A stretch of 64,000 bases of DNA from Oscillospiraceae bacterium. GTDB lineage: Bacteria > Bacillota > Clostridia > Oscillospirales > Oscillospiraceae. The notes under the pieces were generated by a model. That model worked only from the letters and a program-made list of their open reading frames with translations, made no database searches and was not told where the DNA came from. Each line of letters opens with the position of its first letter. The first letter of the stretch is position 1. Shown here piece by piece: positions 8,288-17,121 of this stretch. The position numbers and the translations under genes were made by a program. Location: contig CACWIS010000001.1 of assembly GCA_902761055.1 (NCBI GenBank), positions 124,001 through 188,000 on the forward strand. The letters run 5' to 3'.

Positions 8288-9070
8288 ATGGTGGAATTCA
8301 GATTGATCGCGCGGCGCTACAGAAAACATCTTTCCGTTCTTGCAACGGCGCTCGCCGCAGCGCTGATCCTTTGGACGGTGAACAGTCCGGCGATCGTCGG
8401 CGCGTCGGCGGCACAGCGCGAGCTGCCGATCTATTGTGTGGAGCGGCAGGACAAATGCGTTGCGATGAGCTTCGACGCAGCCTGGGGCAACGAGGATACG
8501 GGTACTCTGATCAACATTCTCTCAAGCTACGGCGTCAAAACGACCTTTTTTGTCGTCGGGGACTGGGCGGAGAAGTATCCGGAATCCGTCAGAGCACTGC
8601 ATGAGGCGGGGCACGAGGTGATGAGTCACTCCTCGCACCACAGGCATTTCTCGATGATGAGCGCCGAGGAGATCGCATCTGACCTCCGCCACGCCAATCG
8701 ACTGATCGCCGCCTGCACGGGCGTCGAGCCGACGCTTTTCCGCTGTCCTTACGGCGAATACGACGATCATGTGATCCAAACGGTCAACAGCCTTGGCATG
8801 ACGGCGATCCAGTGGTCAGTGGACAGCCTCGACTGGAAGGGCATCGGCGCGGATGAGATCTGTTCACGCGTCCTCAAGCGCGTCGAACCGGGCAGCATCA
8901 TTCTCTTCCACAATGCGGCCGAGCACACGCCCGAAGCGCTCGGGCGTATCATCGAAACGCTGCAGGCAGACGGCTACACGATCGTGCCCGTCTCACAGCT
9001 CCTGCTGCAGGGCGACTATCACATCGACCATGCCGGGCGGCAGGTCGCAAATCCGAAACCGGGCACATAA
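8288..9070 (+). CDS. Polysaccharide deacetylase, PdaB-like
   Basis: NodB-homology carbohydrate esterase family 4 deacetylase, expected outside the membrane. It has an N-terminal membrane anchor or signal at about residues 13-38, then a NodB domain with MSFDAAWGNEDT (motif 1, with the Asp base), HEVMSHSSHH (metal-binding His), RCPYGEYDD (motif 3) and LFHNAAEHTPEAL. It resembles PdaB of spore formers, needed for spore cortex or wall maturation. The ATG at 8288 has GGGGG 8 bases upstream; a TTG at 8282 is less likely. 260 residues, family-normal length. Confidence 0.87.
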   Translation: MVEFRLIARRYRKHLSVLATALAAALILWTVNSPAIVGASAAQRELPIYCVERQDKCVAMSFDAAWGNEDTGTLINILSSYGVKTTFFVVGDWAEKYPESVRALHEAGHEVMSHSSHHRHFSMMSAEEIASDLRHANRLIAACTGVEPTLFRCPYGEYDDHVIQTVNSLGMTAIQWSVDSLDWKGIGADEICSRVLKRVEPGSIILFHNAAEHTPEALGRIIETLQADGYTIVPVSQLLLQGDYHIDHAGRQVANPKPGT

Positions 9071-9071
9071 A

Positions 9072-9106
9072 AGCAGCACGCCGGGCGTATTGCCCGGCGT
9101 GCTGTA
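9072..9106. terminator. Bidirectional terminator between convergent genes
   Basis: A 13-bp stem CAGCACGCCGGGC with its complement around a 5-base loop. The T tract is on the minus-strand side, so it mainly ends the dehydratase transcript. Confidence 0.75.
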
Positions 9107-9116
9107 TGTTCTGGGA

Positions 9117-11168
9117 TCAGACCGCGCTCACGGCGGCCTCCGCCTTTGCCGCCGTCTGTGTCTTCGGCTCTTCGATCACGACCGGATCGGGCAGGATCCT
9201 CTGTCCGTTGTAAGTCGGATGATAAGTCGGCACGATCCGTTCGACGTAATCCCGGATCGATTCATCGTTCCTGTAGGCGACTTCGACCAGCTCTCCGAGC
9301 TCGGCGAGGAAGCGGTCGACGTCAAAGGCGATCGGGCAGCCGATATGGATCAGCTTATTGTCGGTAGTGCGAAGTCCCTCCTCGGCCATCAGCTTCTCTT
9401 CATAAAGCTTCTCGCCGGGGCGCAGGCCGATGTATTCGATCTTAATGTCCACGTCGGGCTTGAGCCCGGACATGCGGATGAGGTTGCGCGCCAGGGTGTC
9501 GATCTTCACCGGGCTGCCCATGTCCAGTACAAAGATCTCCCCGCCGTGGGCATAAGTACCGGCCAGCATCACCAGACTGACCGCCTCGGGGACCGTCATG
9601 AAGTAGCGGATAATATCGGGATGCGTAACGGTCACGGGGCCGCCGCGTTCGATCTGCCGTTTGAAGATCGGCACGACCGAACCGTTTGAACCGAGAACGT
9701 TGCCGAAACGCACCGCGACGAACTCCGTCCGGATCTCGCCCAGCGCCTTCTCTCCGCCGGCAAGTTCAGCGTAGCTTCTGTCCCTGTGGAGGTAGAGCTT
9801 GGGGATCTCGGAGGCCTTCCCCGCCTTGATCTTCGCGTCAAAGCTCTGGATGACCATTTCGCACAGGCGCTTGCTCGCGCCCATGATATTCGTCGGGTTG
9901 ACGGCCTTGTCGGTGCTGATGAGAACGAATCGCTCGCATCCGTTCATCATGGCGGCATAAGCGGTCTTATAGGTGCCGATGGCGTTGTTCTTGATCGCCT
10001 CGCAGGGGCTGTCCTCCATAAGCGGGACGTGCTTGTGCGCAGCCGCGTGGTAGACGATCTCCGGCCGGTAATCGGAAAAGACCTGGTAGATCCTGCGGCT
10101 GTCGCGCACGGACCCGATCAGCACGACGAGGTCCAGCTTCGGATACTTGTTTTTCAGCTCCAGCTGAATATCGTAGGCGTTGTTCTCATAGATATCGAAG
10201 ATGATCAGACGCTTGGGGTCGTGCCCCGCGATCTGTCTGCAGAGCTCCGAGCCGATGCTGCCGCCGCCGCCCGTGACGAGAACGGTCTTGCCGTTGATAA
10301 AGTCAAAGACCTCCTGCATGTCCGGCTTGATCGGATCGCGTCCGAGCAGGTCCTCGATGGATACGTTGCGCAGAGCGCTCGCCGTCAGCTGGCCGGTAAA
10401 GAACTGATACATGCCGGGCAGGTTTTTGATCTCGCAGCCCGTCTCGTTGCAGATGCTGATGATGTCGCGCCGCTCGGCCATCGAAGCGCTCGGGATCGCG
10501 AGGAAGATCTTGGTCACGCCGTATCGCTCCGCCGCCTCCAGGATCGAATCGCGGCCGCCGTAGACGCGGACGTTTTCGATATAGCGCCCCCACTTGTTGG
10601 AGTTGTCGTCAATGATGCACACGACGCGTCCGTTGGAGCGTCCGGCGTTGACGTCGCGAAGGATCATCTGTCCCGCCGAGCCCGCGCCGATCAGCATGAT
10701 CCGGTCGCTGCCGCGTTTGGCGCTGCGGTTGAGCAAAAACAGGACGAAGCGGTAGGAAAAGCGGATCCCGAGCACGAATACAAGCTGCAGGATCGTGCCG
10801 AAGGCGTAATATGAGATCGGCATGCGGGTATAGAACAGCAGCGTCGCGAGCGCGTGAAGCAGCGAGGTGAGCAGCGACGCAGCCGTGACTCTCGCCAGCT
10901 CCGGAAAGCTGGCGAAGCGCCAGATCGTCTTGTAAAGCCCGAAGGCGATGAAAGTGACGATGCACAGCGCGGCGTAGATCAGCGCAAAGCGCTGCCAGGC
11001 GCCGAGATAGAGCGTGGGAATGCTCGTGTAACGGAAATCAAATCGCAGCATGAGTGCAAGAAAATACGCCAGGCTGACGGCGATGACGTCATAGCATCCC
11101 ATCAGCAGCGCGATTTTCATCCAGTGTTCAAGCCGGAACGGCTTTTTTTCGTTTTCCCTGCGTGTCAT
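9117..11168 (-). CDS. Membrane nucleotide-sugar 4,6-dehydratase (PglF/WbpM/CapD type)
   Basis: Converts a UDP-sugar, usually UDP-GlcNAc, to its 4-keto-6-deoxy form for surface glycan synthesis. It has 683 residues: four predicted transmembrane helices in the first 135; a Rossmann domain starting GAGSAGQM; and a C-terminal short-chain dehydrogenase domain with TGGGGSIGSE, HAAAHKHVPLME, STDKAVNPTNIMGASKR and AVRFGNVLGSNGS. An inserted segment of about 35 residues with repeated Lys/Glu lies between the catalytic SxnK-like region and AVRFGNVLG. Single gene with its own promoter. Confidence 0.92.
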   Translation of the reverse strand: MTRRENEKKPFRLEHWMKIALLMGCYDVIAVSLAYFLALMLRFDFRYTSIPTLYLGAWQRFALIYAALCIVTFIAFGLYKTIWRFASFPELARVTAASLLTSLLHALATLLFYTRMPISYYAFGTILQLVFVLGIRFSYRFVLFLLNRSAKRGSDRIMLIGAGSAGQMILRDVNAGRSNGRVVCIIDDNSNKWGRYIENVRVYGGRDSILEAAERYGVTKIFLAIPSASMAERRDIISICNETGCEIKNLPGMYQFFTGQLTASALRNVSIEDLLGRDPIKPDMQEVFDFINGKTVLVTGGGGSIGSELCRQIAGHDPKRLIIFDIYENNAYDIQLELKNKYPKLDLVVLIGSVRDSRRIYQVFSDYRPEIVYHAAAHKHVPLMEDSPCEAIKNNAIGTYKTAYAAMMNGCERFVLISTDKAVNPTNIMGASKRLCEMVIQSFDAKIKAGKASEIPKLYLHRDRSYAELAGGEKALGEIRTEFVAVRFGNVLGSNGSVVPIFKRQIERGGPVTVTHPDIIRYFMTVPEAVSLVMLAGTYAHGGEIFVLDMGSPVKIDTLARNLIRMSGLKPDVDIKIEYIGLRPGEKLYEEKLMAEEGLRTTDNKLIHIGCPIAFDVDRFLAELGELVEVAYRNDESIRDYVERIVPTYHPTYNGQRILPDPVVIEEPKTQTAAKAEAAVSAV

Positions 11169-11257
11169 AGTTCACTGTCCGTCCATCAAGCGTTCTCGGA
11201 GGCGGCGTTGTCCCGGGGCACGGCGCGCCGGCCCCAGGCCGCATTTTCATATTTTAT

Positions 11258-11286
11258 AACATAGCATAAAGCGTCGTATAATGCAA
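11258..11286 (-). promoter_or_regulatory. Promoter of the dehydratase gene
   Basis: TTGCAT, 17-base spacer, TATGTT on the minus strand, giving a leader of about 80 bases. Confidence 0.65.
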
Positions 11287-11295
11287 GAATAACAG

Positions 11296-11330
11296 AAAAA
11301 CAGGGTGTGACGGGAAGCGCCGCACCCTGT
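11296..11330 (-). terminator. Terminator after tyrS
   Basis: Stem ACAGGGTG with CACCCTGT around a GC-rich loop, followed on the minus strand by T5. Confidence 0.75.
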
Positions 11331-11337
11331 TGTTTTC

Positions 11338-12558
11338 TTATGAGAGGACGACCTTGCGGAAGCTTTTTTTGCCCCGCTTGAGGATCACGCCCGCCCTGAG
11401 CTCGTCGGCCGAAAAGCTCCTGGAAATGTCCGTGATCTTCACGTCGTTTGCCGTCACGCCGCCCTGCTGGATGTTGCGCCGCGCGTCGGACTTGGAGGGG
11501 CACAGCTCGCTCTTGACCAGCAGGGTCATGATATCCGCCGCACCGTCGGTGAGATCGCACTCGGACAGGACGGTCGTCGGGATCTCGCCGCCCTCGCCGC
11601 CGCCGAAGAGCGCTTTGGCCGAGGTCTCGGCCTTCCTGGCCTCTTCCTCGCCGTGCACCATGCTCGTCAGCTCGTAGGCAAGGATCTCCTTGGCGCGGTT
11701 GATGCGGCTGCCGTCCCAGCTTTCCATCTCGCGGATCTGCTCGAGCGGCAGGAAGGTCAGCATGCGGATGCACTTCATCACGTCGGCGTCGTCGACGTTG
11801 CGCCAGTACTGGTAGAAGTCGTAGGGAGAGGTCTTGTTCGGATCGAGCCAGACGGCGTTGCCCGCCGTCTTGCCCATCTTTTTGCCGTTCGAGTCGGTCA
11901 GCAGCGTGATCGTCATCGCGTGCGCGTCCTTGCCGAGCTTGCGGCGGATCAGCTCCGTGCCGCCGAGCATGTTGCTCCACTGGTCGTCGCCGCCGAACTG
12001 CATGTTGCAGTCGTAATGCTGGAAGAGGTAGTAGAAGTCGTAGGACTGCATGATCATGTAGTTGAACTCAAGGAAGCTCAGGCCCTTTTCCATGCGCTGT
12101 TTGTAGCACTCGGCGCGCAGCATGTTGTTCACCGAGAAGCAGGCGCCGACCTCGCGCAGCATGTCCACGTAATTGAGCCCCAGCAGCCAGTCTGCGTTGT
12201 TGAGCATCATGGCCTTTCCGTCGCCGAATTCGATAAAGCGCTCCATCTGGCGCTTGAAGCACTCGGCGTTGTGCTCGATGTCCTCACGCGTGAGCATTTT
12301 GCGCATGTCCGTGCGGCCGGAGGGATCGCCGATCATCGTCGTGCCGCCGCCGATCAGCGCGATCGGGCGGTTGCCGGCCATCTGCAGGCGTTTCATCAGC
12401 GTCAGCGCCATGAAGTGCCCGGCCGTCAGGCTGTCGGCCGTGCAGTCGAAGCCGATGTAGAACACGGCTTTGCCGTCGTTGATCAACTTGCGGATCTCTT
12501 CCTCGTTCGTCACCTGCGCGATCAGCCCGCGTTCGACGAGTTCTTCATAAATACCCAT
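11338..12558 (-). CDS. tyrS: Tyrosyl-tRNA synthetase
   Basis: Class Ic aminoacyl-tRNA synthetase of 406 residues. The HIGH-like motif is TAGHF (about 45-49), the tyrosine-binding region includes NYMIMQSYDFYYL and QFGGDDQWSN, the KMSKS loop is KMGKT, and the C-terminal 65 residues form the S4 RNA-binding domain. AAGGAG precedes the ATG. The gene is second in a T-box-controlled unit, 15 bases after a C-GCAxxG-C-C gene. Confidence 0.97.
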   Translation of the reverse strand: MGIYEELVERGLIAQVTNEEEIRKLINDGKAVFYIGFDCTADSLTAGHFMALTLMKRLQMAGNRPIALIGGGTTMIGDPSGRTDMRKMLTREDIEHNAECFKRQMERFIEFGDGKAMMLNNADWLLGLNYVDMLREVGACFSVNNMLRAECYKQRMEKGLSFLEFNYMIMQSYDFYYLFQHYDCNMQFGGDDQWSNMLGGTELIRRKLGKDAHAMTITLLTDSNGKKMGKTAGNAVWLDPNKTSPYDFYQYWRNVDDADVMKCIRMLTFLPLEQIREMESWDGSRINRAKEILAYELTSMVHGEEEARKAETSAKALFGGGEGGEIPTTVLSECDLTDGAADIMTLLVKSELCPSKSDARRNIQQGGVTANDVKITDISRSFSADELRAGVILKRGKKSFRKVVLS

Positions 12559-12573
12559 AACACGATACTCCTT

Positions 12574-12978
12574 TTATTCCTCATTCAAAATTTTTTCCAC
12601 TGTTTCTGCGCCGAAGGCGATCAGCTCGTCGCAGGGCACGCCCGCGCGCTTGAGCTCGAGGCAGCGGACGACGCCGTACTTTTCCCGGAAGGCGCCCGTC
12701 GCCTGCTTGGTCAGCGCCCCGATCCTGGCCATGGCTTCCCGGTCGTCGCCGTCGGCAAAAGGCGCGGCCAGGCCGAGCGCCATCACGGCGCCCGAGATCG
12801 CGCCGCAGATCTCGCCGCAGCGCACGCCGCCGCCGAAGCCTCCCGCGACGGCAAGCGCGGTCCTCTCGTCGAGTCCCGTATACTTCCCGCAGGCGCGCAG
12901 CACGCACTGCGCACAGTTGAAGCCCTCGCCGTGGATCTTTACGGCCTCTTCTCCGATCCCCACGAAATCATCCCCCAT
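12574..12978 (-). CDS. C-GCAxxG-C-C family protein
   Basis: Small Cys-rich redox-type protein of 134 residues with the family signature: FNCAQCVL (about 21-28), GGFGGGVRCGEICGAISGAVMALG (about 47-70) and late single Cys residues in CLEL and CDEL. The family is thought to bind a metal or act in redox transfer; its reaction is not established. The ATG at 12978 directly follows the T-box terminator's T tract. A GTG at 12963 with GGGGG upstream is an alternative start. It is the first gene under the tyrosine T-box, an unusual place for this family. Confidence 0.85.
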   Translation of the reverse strand: MGDDFVGIGEEAVKIHGEGFNCAQCVLRACGKYTGLDERTALAVAGGFGGGVRCGEICGAISGAVMALGLAAPFADGDDREAMARIGALTKQATGAFREKYGVVRCLELKRAGVPCDELIAFGAETVEKILNEE

Positions 12979-12982
12979 CAAA

Positions 12983-13248
12983 AAAATAAGCCCTCCATCC
13001 CGTTCGGGACAGAGGGCATGAACATGCGGTACCACCTCTGCGCGTCTGTGCCCTCGCGGGCGCAGACCTCGGCAAGTGAAAAACACTTTTTCGCGCTATC
13101 GGGCGAAACCCGTCCCACTCTACTCGGAATCGTTCCTTTCAAGCAGGCCGCTCCGGACTGTATTGCGGCGCGCCTCTCTCCCCCTTCCAGCAAACGGGGT
13201 CTCTCTGTGCAGAGGACGTCGCCGCGTCTGTCCCTCGACGCGTTGACG
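12983..13248 (-). promoter_or_regulatory. T-box riboswitch, tyrosine specifier
   Basis: Transcribed leader of about 265 bases on the minus strand. It carries the invariant T-box AGGTGGTACCGC (complement at 13026-13037). Stem I is built from GGAC/GTCC and GCGGCG/CGCCGC, enclosing an internal loop with the codon UAC at 13162-13160, which specifies tyrosine. The leader ends in a terminator (GCCCTC paired with GAGGGC, inner CCCG/CGGG, T7) that competes with an antiterminator using the T-box bulge. Uncharged tRNA-Tyr should allow read-through into the C-GCAxxG-C-C gene and tyrS. Confidence 0.93.
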
Positions 13249-13254
13249 GATTGG

Positions 13255-13283
13255 ATTATACAGGAAGTCTCAGGGTCTGTCAA
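13255..13283 (-). promoter_or_regulatory. Consensus promoter of the T-box operon
   Basis: Perfect TTGACA, 17 bases, perfect TATAAT on the minus strand. It overlaps the last codons of recN. Confidence 0.92.
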
Positions 13284-14964
13284 GCAGCCCTTTTTTATAC
13301 TTCTCGCAGGCCGCGAGCTGTTCCTCGGCGCTCGCGAGCGTCAGGAGCGTGATGTTGTCGCCGCCGTGCAGACGGGCCAGCTCCTGCTTGCGTCCCTCCC
13401 GATCGAGCGGCGTGACCTCCGTGTAGGTGCGGCCCGCGCGTTCAGACTTGGAGATCACAAAGTGGCTGTCGGCCATCGCGGCGATCTGCGGCAGGTGCGT
13501 CACGCACATGACCTGCTTGCCGAGCGAGACGGAAAAGAGCTTCTCGCCGACGCGCTGTGCTGCGACGCCGGAAACGCCGCTGTCGATCTCGTCAAAGATC
13601 ATCGTCGGCACCGGATCGTTCTCGGCAAAGACGTTCTTCATCGCCAGCATGATCCGGCTCAGCTCGCCGCCGGAGGCGATGCGGCTGATACGGCCCAGCT
13701 CCTCGCCCGCATTGGCGGACATCAGAAAACGGATCTCGTCGCAGCCCTTCGCGTTGAAGCCGTCCTCTCCCGCGACCCTGCCGAATTCTACTGAAAAGCG
13801 GACAGACGGCATCGACAACGCGCGCAGCTCTTCAACGATGCGCCTCTCCAGCTCCGCCGCGGCCTTCTTCCGCGCGGCGCTGAGCTCGCGTGCAAGCGCG
13901 AGGCAGCGTTCCTTTGCCTTTGCCAGCTCCCGTTCGAGGCGCGCAAGGCTTTCGTCCGCTCCCTCCAGCTCGTCAAGCTGTCTCCGGCAGTCGTCCAGCA
14001 GGGCGATCAGTCCCTCTTCGTCTGCGTTATACTTGCGCTGCAGACGGTTGAGCTGCGCAAGCCTTGTCTCGAGACGGTCAAATTCATCGGGAGAAAAATC
14101 CAGCCTGTCGCGCAGATCGCGCAGCAGCTCCGCCGCGTCGGTAAGAGAAAAGACCGCGTCGCGGATGCTCTTGACGCTGCTCTCCAGCTCCGGCGCGATC
14201 GCGGCGGCACGCTGGGCATAGTTTTCCGCGTTTTGTGCGAGCGAGACGGCGTTTTCATCCCCGTCGTAGAGCAGCGCGCATGCATTTTCGATCGATTCCG
14301 TGAGCTTTTCGGAATTGCGCAGCAGCGCAAGACGCGAGGATATCTCCTCATATTCGCCGCTTTTGAGTTCTGCGGCGCTCAAGGCTTCGATCCGGTCCTG
14401 CAGCCGATCGCGCCGCCGTTCCTTTTCCTCCTCGTCCATCCGCAGCGCTTCGATCTGCCCGCGCAGTTCGACGACCTGCTTCCAGGCCGCGCCGTAGCGC
14501 TCCAGCTCGCAGCCGAGCGCGCCGAAGCGGTCGAGATACTCCATGTGACGCCGCTCATCCATCAGCTGTCTGCCGTCGTTCTGCCCGTGGATATCCACCA
14601 GAAACGATGCAAGCTCCTTGAGCTGCACGGCGCTGACCGGCATACCGCAGATGCGGCAGGAGCTCTTTCCGTCCGCGCCGATGCGGCGCTGAATGATCAG
14701 CTCGTCGTCAATGTCGATCTCGTTTTCGCGCAGATAACGCTCCGCCGCTTCCGTCAGATCAAAGGAGGCCGTCACAAGGGCTTTCTCCGCCCCGCGGCGC
14801 ACCAGATCGCGGCTCACACGGTCGCCCAGCACGGCGCCGATCGAGTCGATCACGATCGATTTGCCCGCGCCCGTCTCGCCCGTCAGGACATTCAGGCCCG
14901 GCGCAAAGGCAATATCTGCCCGCTCGATCACGGCGATATTCTCAATGTGAAGTTCGTTCAACAT
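13270..14964 (-). CDS. recN: DNA repair protein RecN
   Basis: SMC-like ATPase acting early in double-strand break repair. It has 564 residues: Walker A GETGAGKS near residue 30, a long central coiled coil (about 150-370), the ABC signature region SGGELSRIMLA, Walker B TMIFDEIDSGVSG and a C-terminal VCVTHLPQIAAMA. Last gene of the asp23-to-recN run, 28 bases after argR, the usual clostridial neighbour. Confidence 0.96.
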   Translation of the reverse strand: MLNELHIENIAVIERADIAFAPGLNVLTGETGAGKSIVIDSIGAVLGDRVSRDLVRRGAEKALVTASFDLTEAAERYLRENEIDIDDELIIQRRIGADGKSSCRICGMPVSAVQLKELASFLVDIHGQNDGRQLMDERRHMEYLDRFGALGCELERYGAAWKQVVELRGQIEALRMDEEEKERRRDRLQDRIEALSAAELKSGEYEEISSRLALLRNSEKLTESIENACALLYDGDENAVSLAQNAENYAQRAAAIAPELESSVKSIRDAVFSLTDAAELLRDLRDRLDFSPDEFDRLETRLAQLNRLQRKYNADEEGLIALLDDCRRQLDELEGADESLARLERELAKAKERCLALARELSAARKKAAAELERRIVEELRALSMPSVRFSVEFGRVAGEDGFNAKGCDEIRFLMSANAGEELGRISRIASGGELSRIMLAMKNVFAENDPVPTMIFDEIDSGVSGVAAQRVGEKLFSVSLGKQVMCVTHLPQIAAMADSHFVISKSERAGRTYTEVTPLDREGRKQELARLHGGDNITLLTLASAEEQLAACEKYKKGLLDRP

Positions 14965-14992
14965 AGCAAAGCCTCACAAACGTAACGGCGGT

Positions 14993-15448
14993 TCAGTTTT
15001 TGAGGAATTCCTCCACCTTGTGATAGAGCTTCTCGCAGCTCTCAATACTGGACATGGCTATAAAGGCCGTATCGTCGCCGGCGAGCGTTCCGACAAGTCC
15101 CTCGATCGACATGGCGTCGACCGCCGAGCAGACTGCGGAGGCAAGGCCGGGAATGGTCTTGATGACCAGCAGGTTCATCGCCATCTGATAGGATATGACG
15201 CTCTCGTTCACGATCTTTTTCAGTCGCTGCCTGGCGTCGTCCTCTTCGGAGCGGCCGGACACGGCGTAGTGATAATTGCCGTCGGGACCGAGTTCCTTGA
15301 CAAGGCGCATGTCTTTGATATCGCGCGAGAGCGTGGCCTGCGTGCTCTTCACGCCCCGTTCCAGCAGCGCCTCCTGCAGCTGGCGCTGCGTTTCGATGTT
15401 CTGATGTGTGATGATGTCCAGGATCACGCTTTGTCTTCCGGGTTTCAT
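14993..15448 (-). CDS. argR: Arginine repressor ArgR
   Basis: Hexameric arginine-dependent transcriptional regulator of arginine metabolism. It has 151 residues: an N-terminal winged helix (IETQRQLQEALLERGVK, then TQATLSRDIKD) and a C-terminal arginine-binding core with LLVIKTIPGLASAVCSAVD and GTLAGDDTAF. GGAGG lies 10 bases before the ATG at 15448; a longer frame upstream lacks such a site. Part of the nadK-argR-recN cluster. Confidence 0.95.
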   Translation of the reverse strand: MKPGRQSVILDIITHQNIETQRQLQEALLERGVKSTQATLSRDIKDMRLVKELGPDGNYHYAVSGRSEEDDARQRLKKIVNESVISYQMAMNLLVIKTIPGLASAVCSAVDAMSIEGLVGTLAGDDTAFIAMSSIESCEKLYHKVEEFLKN

Positions 15449-15464
15449 CTTTCTGATTCCTCCG

Positions 15465-16307
15465 TTACAGTTTCTCGTAAGCGATCTCAAAGAAGCTCTT
15501 GTTGTTCATCTGCGCCATCAGCGTGCGATGCTCGCTGCGCCGTACGATCATTTTGTCGCCGCTGGAAAGATCCAGCACGGAATTCCCGTCTACGGCCAGA
15601 TAGGCGCGGCGCGTGTCGAGCTTCTCCGTCACGACAAAAATCTGTTTTTTCACGCCGAGCACAAAAGGTTTTGCGCTGATCGAGTGCGCACAGATCGGTG
15701 TAAGGATAAAGGCTGCGGCCTCCGGCTCGACGATCGGTCCGCCAGCCGAAAGCGAATAGCCGGTGGAGCCGGTCGGCGTCGAGACGATCACGCCGTCGCC
15801 CGAGTAGGCGATCATGCGGTCGCTGTCGCAGAAGGCCGTGATATTGATGCACTCTCCGTATCCGTGGATCACGGCGTCGTTGAGGGCAAGATCACGATGG
15901 ATCACCTCTCCGCCGCGCTCGACGGTGATATCGAGCATCATTCGCTCGCTCAGGCGGTATTCTCCGCGCGCCGCCTCGGCGATCTGCTCGAACTCATCCG
16001 CCTCGATCGCGGTCATAAAGCCCTTGGTGCCGAGATTGACGCCCAGGATCGGCACAGCCCTTCCGCGCAGCGCGCGCACGACGGACAGGATCGTCCCGTC
16101 GCCGCCGATGACGATCAGCAGCTCGCAGTCCTCGCCGAGCGAAGATATCTCGCGGTAGTTCAGATCCTGCGGCAGGATGCTCTCGCCGTTGTCCGCGAAA
16201 ACGGGACAGACGACGCAGTCCTTTCCCTGCGCGCCGAGCAGCGCAAGCGCCCGTCGCGTGAACTGCAGCTCATGGTCTCTATACGGATTGGGACAGATCG
16301 CTATCAT
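15465..16307 (-). CDS. nadK: NAD kinase
   Basis: Phosphorylates NAD to NADP. It has 280 residues with the GGDGTIL motif near residue 68, NLGTKGFMT, the NDAVIH strand and DGVIVSTPTGSTGYSLSAGG in the substrate-binding part. The start at 16307 has GGAGGT 7 bases upstream and lies within the 3' end of tlyA, so the two genes overlap by 29 bases and are translationally linked. Confidence 0.96.
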   Translation of the reverse strand: MIAICPNPYRDHELQFTRRALALLGAQGKDCVVCPVFADNGESILPQDLNYREISSLGEDCELLIVIGGDGTILSVVRALRGRAVPILGVNLGTKGFMTAIEADEFEQIAEAARGEYRLSERMMLDITVERGGEVIHRDLALNDAVIHGYGECINITAFCDSDRMIAYSGDGVIVSTPTGSTGYSLSAGGPIVEPEAAAFILTPICAHSISAKPFVLGVKKQIFVVTEKLDTRRAYLAVDGNSVLDLSSGDKMIVRRSEHRTLMAQMNNKSFFEIAYEKL

Positions 16308-17121
16308 GGTCCTTACCTCCGGTTTTCTGGAAATTCTCGTGCGAACGGGCGACCAGCGCGGGAATATCAAAGCTCCGGTCCCTGCCGGGGCAGTTGACGA
16401 GATGGCACAGGTACTCGATATTCCCCTCCGGTCCTCTGATCGGTGAGAAGTCGAGGCCGACGACGGACAATCCGATCGTCGGTGCGAAATCGACGATGCC
16501 CTGCACGACCTCGCGGTGCACCGCCTCGTCACGCACGACGCCTTTTTTGCCGACCTCTTCGCGTCCGGCTTCGAACTGCGGCTTGATCAGGCAGATCAGA
16601 TCGGCCTCCGGAAGGAGCAGCTGCTGTACAGCCGGCAGAACGAGCCGGATCGAGATGAACGAGACGTCCATCACGGCCAGGTCGAGCGCCTCGGGGATCT
16701 GCTCGCGCGTAACGTAGCGCAGATTGCAGCGCTCGAGGTTCACGACGCGCGGATCGCTGCGCAGCTTCCAGGCGAGCTGGCCGTATCCGACGTCGACGGC
16801 GTAGACCTTCTCCGCTCCGTGCTGCAGCAGCACGTCCGTGAAGCCGCCGGTCGATGCGCCGCAGTCGATGCAGCGCTTTCCTGCCGGATCGACGGGAAAG
16901 ACCTTCAGCGCCTTGTCGAGCTTGAAGCCGCCGCGGCTGACGAAGGGCAGCGCCTCGCCGCGCACTTCGACGACCGCGTCCGGCGAGACAGGCGTTCCCG
17001 GTTTGTCCGCGCGCTGACCGTTGACGAACACCAGGCCGCTCATGATCGTGGTTTTCGCTCTCTCGCGGCTCTCGGTGAAGCCGCGCTCGAACACGAGCTG
17101 GTCAAGTCGTATCTTTTTCAT
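16279..17121 (-). CDS. tlyA: TlyA family rRNA 2'-O-methyltransferase
   Basis: S4-domain methyltransferase of the TlyA/hemolysin family, which 2'-O-methylates rRNA. It has 280 residues: N-terminal S4 domain (RLDQLVFERGFTESRERAK), then an FtsJ-like domain with SRGGFKLDKAL, the SAM motif CGASTGGFTDVLL, and KPQFEAGREEVGKKGVVRD. The start overlaps the dxs stop (ATGA). Gene order dxs-tlyA-nadK-argR-recN is conserved in Firmicutes. Confidence 0.93.
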   Translation of the reverse strand: MKKIRLDQLVFERGFTESRERAKTTIMSGLVFVNGQRADKPGTPVSPDAVVEVRGEALPFVSRGGFKLDKALKVFPVDPAGKRCIDCGASTGGFTDVLLQHGAEKVYAVDVGYGQLAWKLRSDPRVVNLERCNLRYVTREQIPEALDLAVMDVSFISIRLVLPAVQQLLLPEADLICLIKPQFEAGREEVGKKGVVRDEAVHREVVQGIVDFAPTIGLSVVGLDFSPIRGPEGNIEYLCHLVNCPGRDRSFDIPALVARSHENFQKTGGKDHDSDLSQSV

